Shown here: positions 1-12,252 of the stretch, in pieces
Layout of the letters: the number at the start of each line of letters is the position of its first letter
Position numbering within the stretch: position 1 is the stretch's first letter
Assembly: GCA_910592005.1 (NCBI GenBank)
Contig: CAJVPP010000161.1
Span: 1 to 43,261, forward strand
Source: Funneliformis mosseae
Lineage: Eukaryota; Glomeromycota; Glomeromycetes; Glomerales; Glomeraceae
Reading direction: 5' to 3'
Length of the DNA: 43,261 bases
Notes under the pieces: generated by a model
Seen by the model: the letters and a program-made list of their open reading frames with translations, nothing else
What the model was told of the DNA's origin: nothing
The model's database searches: none
Made by a program: the position numbers and the translations under genes

Positions 1-228
1 TTATTGAAATTTATATAAAAAAATCTATTTTGTTTAATTTATTAAAAAATATCAGCATTTTACATGCAAAATTCATCGATCATCTAATTTTTGATTTATA
101 TGTTGTATAAGTTTATAATTTTATATGTGATCAATACTGGTATTGTACTTGAATTTTGAAAAATTTTAATGGGTGTTATTAATTAACTTTAAGAATTATG
201 AGGGGTCAGATACTTATGACCACTACTG
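1..228. mobile_element. Right end of a Tc1-like DNA transposon, cut by the window edge
   Basis: The segment ends in CCACTACTG followed by TA at 229-230. Read inward on the minus strand the terminus is CAGTAGTGGTCATAAGTATC. The first nine bases, CAGTAGTGG, are identical to both ends of the complete element at 31925-33217, and TA is the Tc1/mariner target site. No transposase coding is readable in these 228 bases, which are AT-rich, so this could be an internal-deletion derivative or just the terminal part of a longer element outside the window. The call rests on the terminus only. Confidence 0.55.
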
Positions 229-230
229 TA

Positions 231-938
231 CCTAAATTTATATCCCAAGTTAATTTTACTAAGTAAAAAATTAAATAACAAATAATAAATGATCAATTAC
301 TTAAAATGGTCGATTTTAGAATATTAATCAACAAGAGAAATGATCTTCAGGAGGAGATTAAGATCTCTAAGATGATTTTGATTTAATCAAAAAGATCAAA
401 TATAATCATTGAATCCACTCTGATAACTCAGATCATGTGATATTCCATAATTTCTCTTTAAAGAAAAATTTATAGAAAAAAGTAATACTCAACAGACAGA
501 CAACCATTCTCGGGATTAATTAACAAAATAATATCGATGTAAATTGTTTGTAAATTATGACTATTTTTGAATATTTGTATGCGAAATTATGTCAATCCAC
601 CTGCTATACACAAGACATGTCGCAATTTGGGGTGGGATAAATCGATTGAACCTAATATAGTTACTCTCCTATCAAGAAACCAATGATTTTATAAAAATTG
701 GTTGCATAAATTGCATATTGAGCATCGGAATTTCAATTTTGCCAATGATGGTTAATCTGACAATCACCTATTTTTGACAATTTTTGTTCATAAATCCGGT
801 TTGATGACTGTGGCTCTTTTTTTTTTTTTTTTTTTTTTCCTCCATAATCAATTCTTTATAAAAAATTATCATAAAAATAACACTTCCTATTTCCTATCCT
901 ATCATAATTATTCCCTTTTTTTTTCATTAAATAGAAAG
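231..938. other. Intergenic region upstream of the arrestin gene
   Basis: No gene is seen. The stretch is AT-rich and ends in a T-run of about 22 at 817-838 and further pyrimidine-rich sequence just before the arrestin start, a likely core promoter or leader. A reading frame continuous with the arrestin gene extends back to 774, but through the poly-T tract, so it is not taken as coding. Confidence 0.5.
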
Positions 939-2051
939 ATGGCTAATCTATTTCGAGGACCCGAACGTTCATCATATAAAGAATTTACCCCATTTGCATA
1001 TTTCTCTTATCAATTAGGTCGAGAAACTTTTCAACAAGGTTACCTTGGTATTACAAGCAATGTGTCAATCGTTGGTTTGTTGAACCTTAGATTTCCTGCA
1101 CAACAACCTTTATATGCAAAACAAATACAGATTCATTTTTTAGGAACTGAATGTGTTCAAATACAAGGAACAGGTCCAAAGGTTTTAGTTTATGATACAA
1201 ATCCAATCTGTACGGTGACCATCGAATTATGGAAAAGTCCGGATGATAAATATCATCAAATCCATGATATGGATTTACCTTTTGAAATTCCACTTCCGAT
1301 TGACATACCTTCAAGTATGTCCATTGATAAAGGACGTGGGAAAATTGAATATTGCCTTCAAGCTATCATATCAAAGAGATCTAATTTTCGAGGCTCGGAA
1401 AAGATCATACAATGTGCTTACGATGTCAATCGTTACATTTTACCACCTTTACCTGAACCTAGACAATGGATAAAGGAAGATCCAATGAAACAAGGAATTA
1501 AATATGAAATCTCTTTAAACAATAATGTTTTTGGACCTCGTTGTCCAATTGTAGTAAGAATGAAGTTAACGTTCTATGATCCTCGTGTTTCCCTGGAAAA
1601 CATAGTAATAGGCTTGAGAGAATATACTGTCATTGCAGATCAATCCGAATTTGATATTAAAAAGAAGAGTAAATATAAGTTGAAAACGATATTAAAAGGT
1701 AGACAGATATCAATGACATCAGAATCACAATACAGTGAATGTACAACGGATATCCAATTTACAATACCCGAAGACTGTGTTGGTAAACTGACTTGGTCAC
1801 ATGAAAGTTTTAATATCGCGGTTTTTCACAAGCTAAAGATCAAAGTTAGGTTCGGTCTGTTTAGCAAATATAATTTTAATTTAGATGTTCCAGTAAAAAT
1901 TGTAAATATGTTAAGTGTTGAAGAAGAAGAATTTTTGGCTGATGAAGTTTTACATCAACAAGAAATTTCAATTTATTCGGATGCTCCTCCTCCCGCTTAT
2001 GAACCAGATCGGTTTACTAACCCGGTTTCTCTTCCCCTTTATTCATCGTAA
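939..2051 (+). CDS. Alpha-arrestin-like protein with C-terminal PPxY motif
   Basis: A single-exon 370-residue protein. Residues about 30-165 read as an arrestin N-terminal beta-sandwich and about 185-323 as an arrestin C-terminal domain. The latter closes with the typical pattern of a basic beta strand, then FGLF and DVPVKIVN (305-323). An acidic linker follows (327-335), then a PPAY motif at 351-354. In fungi, alpha-arrestins of this layout act as adaptors: the PPxY motif binds WW domains of the Rsp5/Nedd4 ubiquitin ligase, which the arrestin directs to plasma-membrane transporters for endocytosis. The start chosen is the ATG at 939 (MANLF). The frame stays open upstream to 774, but that part translates a poly-T tract into poly-Phe and does not look like protein. 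The gene stands alone. The family call is firm; the Rsp5 partner is inferred from the motif. Confidence 0.85.
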   Translation: MANLFRGPERSSYKEFTPFAYFSYQLGRETFQQGYLGITSNVSIVGLLNLRFPAQQPLYAKQIQIHFLGTECVQIQGTGPKVLVYDTNPICTVTIELWKSPDDKYHQIHDMDLPFEIPLPIDIPSSMSIDKGRGKIEYCLQAIISKRSNFRGSEKIIQCAYDVNRYILPPLPEPRQWIKEDPMKQGIKYEISLNNNVFGPRCPIVVRMKLTFYDPRVSLENIVIGLREYTVIADQSEFDIKKKSKYKLKTILKGRQISMTSESQYSECTTDIQFTIPEDCVGKLTWSHESFNIAVFHKLKIKVRFGLFSKYNFNLDVPVKIVNMLSVEEEEFLADEVLHQQEISIYSDAPPPAYEPDRFTNPVSLPLYSS

Positions 2052-2883
2052 ACCAAACATTATTTTTAGTGGTATAGTTAGTACAATTTCATTTTTTTAA
2101 AAAAAAAAAATAATAATAATTGGAGTATTGTTTTGAAGCAAATTCATCTTTATAGACATTTTCTTATGAACCATTACTCAACGCGAACAAAGGTGTTTAA
2201 TAAGAAGCATCAATTAATCGAAATCAATTTCTTAAGTAATATAACAAATAAAATATAACAAATAGAATACAATATATCTAAATAAAGGAGAGAAAAAAAA
2301 ATAGATTAGGTTAATTATAATCGAAGTTGGAAATCCATTACATTGTCGAAAAGAAATTTTTTCATTGACACGGTATATATAATTTCTTAATTAATCGAAA
2401 GATATCAGAAAACAAAGTTATATTGTAAAATAATTATGTCCGAACGCATTCGATTGTACTAAAAAAAAATTAAAAATATGATATAATGATACAAAAAAGA
2501 TAAATCTAAAATTTTACGAATAATAACTATAAAAGTTTATAAAGTATATAACGCTCTGTATTTAATGATTCTCGAACGATGAGACTGTACTAACATGCTC
2601 TAATTAAAAATAAACTATTGCAATAATTCTAGCTGGAACACTGTGAGCTGTCGAGACTTCTATCACTCTTTGCAATAGCTTCGTTTCTTTAACACAGAAT
2701 CCGACAATCTTCTTCAGATGCGGTTGTTACACAAACGAGAAAATAAAAAAAAATATTTTTTTAACGCTTTTTAATAATATTTTAATAAAATTTAAAAGAT
2801 CAAAATGAAAAAAAGATGAAATAAAGTATAGTAAAAAAAACGAGTAAATACTATCACTAAATTTTCAATCTTTAAACATAATT
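2052..2883. other. Intergenic region between arrestin and ISG12-like copy A
   Basis: AT-rich with several A-runs. No RNA gene is recognised. A less AT-rich patch at 2580-2720 gives two short minus-strand peptide stretches in different frames that look faintly protein-like but match no family I know. Confidence 0.4.
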
Positions 2884-3583
2884 CTACATGTTAAGGATTA
2901 TATCATTGATACCCCTTGAAATAAAAATATTATTTTCTTTCAGAAAGTAATTTCTCTGTTCCAAAGTAACATGTTCATTTCCGTAGGTATCGGCCAAGTG
3001 ATTATACAAAAAATTGGAACCTTTAAGACATCTCTCATCAACTATATTAACGGAGAATTCGAAATGCTTGATACTTTTATTGGCCACTTTTCGAGCCAAA
3101 TCAAACCCTTTAAGAAATGATTTTAATTTTTCATTCTCCTTACTATCAAGAAGCTGATACTTCATGTCAAAAATCACTTTTGGATGCAAATTACTATAAT
3201 TTTCATTTATAACGGAAACAAAATTTTCCAATTTTTCTAATCCTTCTCTTGTTTCTAATATCATTAATATTGCTTTAGCAATTGCACAGACAAACCATTA
3301 GCAATAACTAAACATGCCTACCTCCTGAAAATGCCCTCGCTGCAGTCATTCCAGCAAGAATACTAGTTCCTGCCATTCCTAATGCTTCCATACCTATCAC
3401 ACCAATCGCGAGTGGCATGAAAGCAATACTAGCAACAGCAGCACTAGCAACGCTAGCAGCAATGGCAGTGCCTGCTAACGCACGCTTTGCTATAATAAAA
3501 GGTGATAAGCGTATGAACCCATCCTCTTTTAAAGAATCAAAAATGAACCCTTTATAAATGTTTTCAACGGGAATAGTTTCCAT
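2884..3583 (-). CDS. ISG12-like family copy A, diverged core, two exons
   Basis: The start is ATG at 3583 (METIPVENIYKG). Exon 1 is 3322-3583 and exon 2 is 2884-3272, with a proposed 49-nt GTAGGC...AAAG intron between them. Splicing joins the frames in phase 1 and gives about 216 residues. The N-terminal module (IYKG-IFDSLKEDGF) matches the other family members. The middle is an Ala/Gly/Met-rich hydrophobic stretch (about residues 35-87), but the ISG12 signature GIAAGS...LQSVGAAG is not recognisable. The C-terminal domain is well preserved: LENFVSV, VIFDMKYQLLDSKENEKLKS, FLKGFDLAR, FEFSV and YGNEHV. No function is known for that domain. The proposed intron covers sequence that is coding (IAKA) in intact paralogues. 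The alternative is that this is a frameshifted pseudogene. Copy B has the same donor and acceptor layout, which favours real splicing. It lies tail to head with copy C on the same strand. Confidence 0.6.
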
Positions 3584-3635
3584 TCTAAAAGGGTTTTACT
3601 GTCGAAATTACTTTTTTTCTCTGAAAGATATTTTT

Positions 3636-3656
3636 GATTTTACGCTTATTTATATC
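3636..3656 (-). promoter_or_regulatory. TATA-type core promoter of copy A
   Basis: On the minus strand it reads TATAAATAAGCGTAAAATC, about 55 bases before the ATG. The same block, TATAAATAGCCGTAAA with small changes, lies 20 to 75 bases upstream of copies B, E, F, G, H and I. Conservation between paralogues supports a core promoter function; transcription itself is not shown. Confidence 0.55.
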
Positions 3657-4059
3657 TGCTAATCGCAAAGAAATTTAATAATAGTCTACCACATGAGAAT
3701 GCTTCTAGTCATGAGATTATAGTAAACAATCTGATCCGAATGTTTATGGGAAAATTTATTGTTATAACTTTAGCCCCCCCCCCCAAAAACGCCATTTCTC
3801 TACGACAAACATTTTCTTACGTACAAATTTTCTTTTGCTTAGTAAGGTGAACGTTATGTGCAAAAAAAAAAAAAATTCGAATTCTTGCTGCGCCTTATCA
3901 ATACTTCTTATTGTAATTCATTTCATTGTAAAAAAATAGTAGTATTTATATTAAGATTTAATTTATATTCCTAACATTCTCATAAAATAGAAACACTTTA
4001 AAACAAATAATTTGATAATAACATCAATTTGCTTAAAAAAAGAATTACTCTTGAGAAAA
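3657..4059. other. Spacer between copies A and C
   Basis: AT-rich, with an 11-base C-run at about 3774-3784 and an A-run near 3860. It holds the 3' flank of copy C. No gene is seen. Confidence 0.4.
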
Positions 4060-4771
4060 TCAAGGATTATTCAAATTCAAGGTATAGCTTCCCGGTTTCG
4101 AAATAACGTGATCATTTCCGTAGGTGTTGATCAAGTGTTTATGCAAAAATTTAGAGCCTTCAACATATTTTACATAAACCAAAAATTCGAAATTCCTGAT
4201 TCTGTCTTGGGAAACTTGTCTAGCCAAGTCAAACCCTTTGAGAAATGATTTTAATTTTTCATTCTCATTACTTACGAGAAGTGGTTGCTTCATGTCAAAA
4301 ATCAATTTTGTATCACTAAATTCATAAATGGAAACAAAATTTTCCAATTCCGCTAATCCTTCAGGATTCGATTCCGATATCACTAGTATAGCTTTAGCAA
4401 TTGCAGCCCCTCCAGTACTGGCAGCAAGAAATCCCCCAATACCTAAACCAGCTGCACCAACCGATTGTAAAGTCGCCACAAGGCTACCCGCAGCGACAGT
4501 TCCACCTTGTAATGACATCATCCATGCCGCAATAGATCCAGCAGCAATACCAGCTTCACCAAATCCTAATGCTGCTACTAACCCAGTAACCGCGAAAGGA
4601 CCCAAAGCAGCACCGGCAACTATCGCCGCACCTGTTAACAAGTACTTTTTATTTCTACTAACAAAGTTTTCTTTACTTTGTCTCTTGCGTATGAACTCAT
4701 CCTTCATGAGAGCATCAAGAATGATACTCTTATAAATGTTTTCAACAGGAATCTCTGAATAATTCTACCAT
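4060..4771 (-). CDS. ISG12-like family copy C, the best preserved member
   Basis: From the internal ATG at 4707 the frame is open for 215 residues (MKDEFIRKRQ to NLNNP). Residues about 24-110 form a hydrophobic Ala/Gly-rich core with GFGEAGIAAGSIAAWMMS at 48-65 and GSLVATLQSVGAAGL at 74-88. These match the hallmark pattern of the animal ISG12/IFI6-16 (Ifi-6-16) domain, whose members are small membrane proteins linked to mitochondria or the ER and to cell death. Residues 115-215 carry the family C-terminal domain (LENFVSI, IFDMKQPLLVSNENEKLKS, FLKGFDLAR, FEFLV, YGNDHV). The paralogues start further upstream. Here the matching ATG is at 4771-4769, but one extra base near 4758 puts it out of frame and a TAG lies in the continuing frame. 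Either translation starts at 4707, or the extra base is a mutation or sequencing error. There is no intron. A TATA-like run (AAATATAAAAATAA) lies about 65 bases upstream. The fungal role is unknown. Confidence 0.75.
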
Positions 4772-6626
4772 CTTACTATCAAGATTCTTCAGAAATTTTT
4801 TTGAAGTCGAACTATAGAGTTCTGAATTATTTTTATATTTTCTTTTACAAAATCGCCGATACGGTCATGTCCAGATATTAGTTTTATCATATAATTATTG
4901 TTCTAATGTTATATGGAAAAATTTGTTGATTGTTGAAGTCCTCCAATCGAGCATATTCTAATAAATTTTTTCGATCATAACGACAATAGTTTCAATGCAT
5001 ATTGTTGTTGGTTGGTTTAAATGATCTACATGAATAATATTTGTTAATTTCTGTGATAAAATTTTGCGCGAAACTTTATATTTTCATGTGATAACTATTA
5101 GATTTTTCAGTAATATGTTTCCAGATTTATTTACAGAGATAATTGTGACGCGATGTGTATCTTCGTAATTGTACCAAAGAGGGCTATAATTGAACTCATT
5201 CTACAAATGGATAAAATTATGATGTAGAAATTTCGTTACGACAAGTTATCACTTTCGGCAACAGTGGCAGTAACAAGTAGATAAAAGTCTTATTCATCAA
5301 TACCGTATATTATTATCGAAATTTCTGCGGACAAAATTCCCATGAATTAGCCAATTATATATCATAAAAGTAAGTACGATAGAGTAGGAATTTTTAATAA
5401 TGATCTAAAAATTATTTAATTAACGATTCGGAAAAGAATGTCTCATTGATTATTTAGAACATAATTAATATACATGAAATACAAGTAAAAGAAAAGAATG
5501 AATAAAAATAAATTAAGATTATCCTGAGCTCTTTCATAAATATATTTATAGAACGTGTCTTTTTAAAAAAAATTAATTGATTTAACTGCTTCTTTACTTA
5601 AACATATATGAAGTATATTAGACACCTCATGGATTCAGAAACAATTTAAGATTTCTGACCTAATTAGCTAATGTTACGATTTTTCCGATGTACTGCCATG
5701 ATCTTAGAATTCTGTATATAATACTAGTTTTTAGTCGAGCTAACGAAATTATTTAAATAATCAATCCATCTCTTTATAGGTAGAGAAAAGGCAATTCCAA
5801 TTTTTTTTTTTTCTAGTATTTATCCAATCCAGTATTTATCAACTTCTTGTAATACGGTAATTCATTTACATTTTTATCCTTTCTTAATACCTTAAACTCC
5901 ATAATTACTGCTGTTTCCTTAACTCGACATCCCTTCTGGTTCAATTTTCATATCGAACCGTCATAACTCTGTTCGAGACTAATTTATACCCGAAATCGAA
6001 TGAAGAGTTGGACCCATTCTCCGATTGATTTCGTATCAACATAATTATATTTGGAAAAAAAATTCCTCAAATGTCTTGACGTCGCCCTCCCCCCACGGCA
6101 GCATGATCCACTAAGTTGGAAAGAATGGGGGATTGGAAGCGTTTGCTTCCATTTTTCCTTTACATCTTTATTATTTTTGAAAAAGGAATAAAAAAAAAAA
6201 GTGATAAATACCTACTACTGTTATTCTATTAAAAAAAAAAAAAAAAACGAAAGGTACCAAATCTAATCTCACGGCGACGTCTTTTCCTCAGCTTGTTCAT
6301 AGCAAATTGATATAAATTTGAAAATATGAAAAATATTTCAGCTTATTCTAAGGATCCCTTCCTAACACGGACCTTGTAATAAAATAAAATCAATTCGAAA
6401 TTATAATGACAAGTTTATCTGATTCATTCTTTTAATGAAGGTTCAGAAAGCTAGAATTATTTTAGGATGCAATCATACCCTATTGGAGCTGTTGCTGTTG
6501 TATACTTTAAGGTGTTTGGGGTGGTTTTTCCTGTGCAATTGCTAGTATTTTTATTTGGTAACTCGATAATTTTAAATTATAATAAATATGTCTAAATTAA
6601 TATATGGTAAGACTAATATCTGGTCA
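4772..6626. other. Intergenic region between copies C and B
   Basis: Mostly AT-rich with nothing recognised as a gene or RNA. Around 6480-6560 there is a stretch (CTATTGGAGCTGTTGCTG, then CCTGTGCAATTGCTAGTATT) that resembles parts of the ISG12-like copies, notably the intron/exon-2 border of copy A (CTGTGCAATTGCTAAAG). It may be the remnant of a further copy. Confidence 0.3.
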
Positions 6627-6643
6627 TATAAATAATCGTAAAA
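6627..6643 (+). promoter_or_regulatory. TATA-type core promoter of copy B
   Basis: TATAAATAATCGTAAAA lies 20 bases before the ATG. It is the family-shared block in its shortest spacing, so the leader of copy B would be very short or the 5' end of the gene has been rearranged. Confidence 0.5.
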
Positions 6644-6663
6644 ATTGCAGGATTCTGTAGAAA

Positions 6664-7235
6664 ATGTCAAATTCATCTGAAAATCCAAAAGAAATTTTTA
6701 AGGGACTCATTCTTGATTCTTTAGAAAAGGATGGATTCAAACTCTGGCCACAAATTTCGGAAATCCTTTCTAGAAGATTTTCAAAGAATAGGAATTTGTT
6801 AACCAAATTTGCAATCATAATTCCTGTAGTTGGACTTGGAGTTGGACTTGGAGTTTGCGTTGCCGGTAAACGTTGTATTTTTTGAGGATGTACTTTTTAT
6901 CTTGTTCAATTTCTAAAGCAATACTGATGATATATGATATTAGAAAGTTTTGCAGAATTGAAAGATTTGTCTCCATTAAAAAAGAATATGAAGAAAATAG
7001 TTTGCATCTAAAAGTGATTTTTGTCATGAAGTATCAGTTTCTTGATAGTAAAGATAATGAAAAATTAAAATCATTTCTTAGAGGGTTTGAATTGGCTCGA
7101 CAAATGTTCAAAGACAGTTTCAAGCATTTCGAATTCTCCGTTAACTTAGTTGATGAGACATGTCTTGAAAGTTCAAAATCTTTGCATAAACTTTTGACCG
7201 TTACCTACGGAAATGAACATGTTATTTTAGAATAG
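6664..7235 (+). CDS. ISG12-like family copy B, core lost, two exons
   Basis: Exon 1 is 6664-6865 and exon 2 is 6919-7235, with a 53-nt intron GTAAAC...CTAAAG. The join is in phase 1 and gives about 172 residues. The N-terminal module is present (IFKGLILDSLEKDGF). The middle is reduced to one hydrophobic stretch of about 20 residues with a repeated GLGVGLGV pattern, so the ISG12 signature is gone. The C-terminal domain is kept (RFVSI, VIFVMKYQFLDSKDNEKLKS, FLRGFELAR, FEFSVNLVDE, YGNEHVILE) and is closest to copy A. The stop at 7233 is earlier than in A. A and B share the same splice junction position, splice phase and core divergence, so they form a subfamily. Without splicing it would be a frameshifted pseudogene. 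Confidence 0.55.
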
Positions 7236-7790
7236 AGTAATTCCTTTCTGAGAGAGTCTGGTGCTTTTGTTTTAAGGGGCCCGATTGATAAGATAATTCT
7301 TCTTCTTTAACATGTAGATTTAATATCAAATTTTTGTTTTATTTTATATTTGAATTCTGGGATTATGAATGAATTTTTCATTTCTTCCGGTGATTTTTAT
7401 AAAAAATTTCGTTAATTCTATTTTTATAACAATAAATACCAAGCATAGATCCTGATCAATAATAACGATCATTTCGATCAGTTTTTGAAAAATCTTTGGG
7501 AGACGAAACTGTTACTTTGAGTACTGATTTTTCTTATAGAATTTTGTATGAAAAGCTGTAGGTTCTAATTAACTGGTTAGATCAAAATGTTTAATAACAT
7601 TATTGGATTTTTAAAAAGGTGTTGTTATCACTTATCATTTTTATGAATACTCGTTATTACATAATATATTTTCAAAGTTTCAAAGAACAAAAAAAAAAAA
7701 CAATGACAAGGAAATTTCAGAGAGATTTAAAGAAACTTTGCAAACACAATTTTCAATAACAAGATTAAAGAAGACTATAATATGCGATTG
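7236..7790. other. 3' flank of copy B and spacer
   Basis: It contains AACATGTAGATT at 7312-7323, a short element also seen 3' of copies D and E and, as the terminal codons, in copy A. Otherwise it is AT-rich with no gene seen. Confidence 0.4.
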
Positions 7791-7839
7791 GCTATTACTG
7801 TTTCATTGAATATAATTTCGCCCGAAAACTCCATAATTC

Positions 7840-7980
7840 CGCATGAAAGTCGCTTTCGATATTTGCAGTTGCCAGGCTAGTCTGACAAAATGTCAAGACG
7901 CCAGGCTGGCCTAATAATACGAGCTGGAAATCCTTAAACAGCTCAACGTTCCACGCTCGCCTTATTATACTTTGCATACA
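7840..7980 (-). repeat. GC-richer repeat patch with three spaced AGC-TGG motifs
   Basis: Read on the minus strand, three related motifs follow one another: GCGAGCGTGGAACG, GCCAGCCTGGCGTC and ACTAGCCTGGCAAC, the first two each preceded by an ATAATAAG- or ATTATTAG-like sequence. The patch is much richer in G+C than its surroundings. The minus-strand frame across it stays open for 60 codons, but the translation follows the repeat and is not taken as a gene. It is probably a dispersed repeat of unknown class. Confidence 0.35.
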
Positions 7981-10822
7981 TACACCCCGAAATCCTTCCT
8001 TTAACCCCTTCGCGCCTTCGCCGTTTTAACTTTTAAAATTTCGTATTTGTAATTTCGTATAATTTTAATTTCCGATTTTCTTATTTTATTATTCAATTTT
8101 TCGTAATTGTGATAGTGTAGAGCGCCGACGTTGATTAATTTGACATGTTGTTATTAAATAAAAATTTGTCACAATTACTTCATTTTTACTCAATAATATC
8201 CAACAAAACCTTCTGCTTACATTACATAAATAAATACATAACGAAAGGACTGAATACAACACTACGCAACAATAACAAATATTTAGACGCAAAATAAGAA
8301 TTGATCAGCGCCATTGAGACATTGCTATTACTATAATTATAATTATGACCATGATGTTTTTATCATAAAGTGTTGCTCACTTGAATTAACGTCAACATCA
8401 AGAAAAGGTTGAGGAAATTTCCGACAAGTATAAAAGGTTCGAAGAAGACTTTTTTACCGAAATCACAACGTTCGATGGTGATTCAAGTTACTTATTTTAA
8501 AGCAATATAATAAATATTCTAAATACTTCAAAGAAATCTTTGAAACATACGTAAAGTCTGAGGAAAGAGCATAATCGCTTTGTCTATTATATTTTTATTT
8601 ATATATTTATGATTTATGATATATGGAATAAAATAAAGATTCCTTAGAATTTGTGACTGAGGTGGGTAGTTCTGACACTCGGCCTGGTTATGTTGACAAA
8701 ACATTTAAGGCATTATAATATTATACCTAATTTAAAAGCGATTTCTACGATTAAAAAGTTCATTTATTTAATGTATAGAAAACGGAAACCGTTAAAAGTT
8801 CAAAACTTTCCAATGAAATAATATGATGTTACATTACACGACGACCTTGCTTTTCCTCCGCCACGTTTCGGACAATAAGGTGAATTATTATTTAAATTTA
8901 ACCCTCAACACGATTACAAGAATCCACTAATGCTAATTCAACCAAGATAATCGCAATAACTTGCCAACCGTTAATCGTAAAGACGCGTCGATTGGTAGTA
9001 AATTTGCATTTCTAGCATAAGTATCTGTCTAGCTATCATATAATGTTTAAAACTTCTAACAAGCTTTTCATCTATCGATGCTAAAGTTATGAATTATCAA
9101 CATTCGATGAGTCTCATCTGAACGAATCAATGAGTTATATTTCATATATTTAGGCAACAAATATTTGTAACTTTAAAAAAATATTTAAATTTTCGGCAAA
9201 AAAAATGTACAGTTTTAAGTTTATAAATGTCGAGAAGTTTCATACTCGTTGATGAAATATTTCGAAATGTTCTTGAGACGTGATTTTGTTAATTTGCTAA
9301 TAACATTATTATCCACCGATGCTAGAGATACGATTTAATCACCATTCGATACGTCGCGTCTAGACGAATCCAAGAGCTGTGTGCATCTTTTTTTAGATCA
9401 ATAGATGAAGAGTGTTGCGGTATCACTCGCACTGTTCGAAGACTTTGAGCAGTCTCTATCGTCACTGATGGTACTACGTTTTGATAGCACTGACGTAAAA
9501 GAACATACAGTATCTATTCTACAAAAATACTGAAATGCTGATAACCAAGTTCCTCAAGTAATGGTTTCTTCGATACCTATCATCTAGAGTATATAGTAAA
9601 GTATCGATCACGTAAAAATTTTTCTTTGGTAGAAGAAAAGGAGAAATCGAATTCAGAAAATTAAAAAAAAAGCGGAGGTCCGTGATTTCAACCAATCAGG
9701 CTAAAATCAACTTGTTAACCATTTTAACCGGTAAATTAACCGATTAGAAATCCAACCTCCTTTAGAGCATCCTGACTGTATCGTTTACTGTAAAAGAAAA
9801 AAATTTTTTTTTCTTAACTTTGACTTTCATTTGCCGAATAACCGACAGCTTATAAATCTTTAAATGTCAATTTTTTTATCATAAAATATTTAAAATATTT
9901 GCTTGCTCGAGTGATGGACTTACGCAATGATTTCCTAACATTTCAACATGAAATAAAGGAGTTTTATAAAAAAAAATGAAATTGCTGAAAACTACGCGCC
10001 AACATGAAGAAAAGTTTAAGGAATTTGTTTCCGAGAACCATTAAATATCTGACAAGGGCTGATTTATTAATTTTATCCTTTTATGGTTTCGGTTTTGGTT
10101 TTGATCTGTTTGATGTTTGTCTTTTACTGTGACATTATATCAATTTGTTATTTTTTTTTTTTTTTTTATTTTTTTTAAAAAAAAAATATTGGTTTAAATG
10201 AATATAATGAATTATCGTTATTTATTATTTTTGTTTTTTTTTTGTATTTAATAAATTTTTTTTTTTTTAAAAAAAATAAAATTAATTGCTTAAATTCCAA
10301 AAAATTAATACTTGTTTTTAAATAAATGCATATTTGATATTTTGGTTGAATTATCATTCTATAAATTTATTCAAATGTAAAATTGATTGACGATATGGTT
10401 GATGATTTAAATTCAATTGACTCATTTAAATAATAATCATCTTAAAGGTTTTCTTCCATAATCTTAAATAAATACAAATAAATGTAAGAATCTCTTGCAC
10501 GCTAACAAAACAAACGTTATGTTTGTGCGTTGGCATATATTCTAAATTAATCTTGTGAAATTATAACATCATCAAATTCGGAATTTTGAATAAAATGATT
10601 TGTTGATTTCACGTATTTTAAAAAAAATTTTACCAAAAAATAAAATTAAATGCACATTGAATATATAATATATTAACAGCAAGTCACTTTATCAAATAAA
10701 ATATGTTCCATAAAAATTTCCCATTGATTCTTTGTTCTTTATTCATTTAACTTTAACTACAAAGAATTCTCGAAAATATCAATTAAAATCAAAAATCTTC
10801 AAAAATGTTAAAATAATTTACT
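7981..10822. other. Long gene-poor region
   Basis: No convincing gene. Short protein-like peptides can be read at about 8388-8503 (plus; EEISDKYKRFEEDFFTEITT, charged and coiled-coil like) and 8514-8574 (plus, another frame), possibly decayed exons. Two diverged direct copies lie at about 9040-9140 and 9285-9400 (both with ATTCGAT..GTC, then GACGAATC or AACGAATC). Around 10150-10290 there are long T and A runs. Confidence 0.35.

Positions 10823-12252
<1,430 letters not shown>

Noticed and set aside
774..938. N-terminal extension of the arrestin frame with a poly-Phe run
   Set aside because: It translates a poly-T tract and flanking AT-rich DNA; the arrestin family starts fit the ATG at 939.
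2580..2720. Protein-like short peptides on the minus strand
   Set aside because: Two short stretches in different frames, no start, no clear splice sites, no family recognised.
4328..4735. Long plus-strand frame opposite copy C (Pro/Ala-rich), and similar antisense frames at 17925-18116, 18070-18462, 19887-20132, 35571-36098 and 40700-40888
   Set aside because: They are mirror images of the Ala/Gly-rich ISG12 core, whose codons rarely give stops on the other strand. The same antisense frame recurs in every copy only because the sense sequence is shared.
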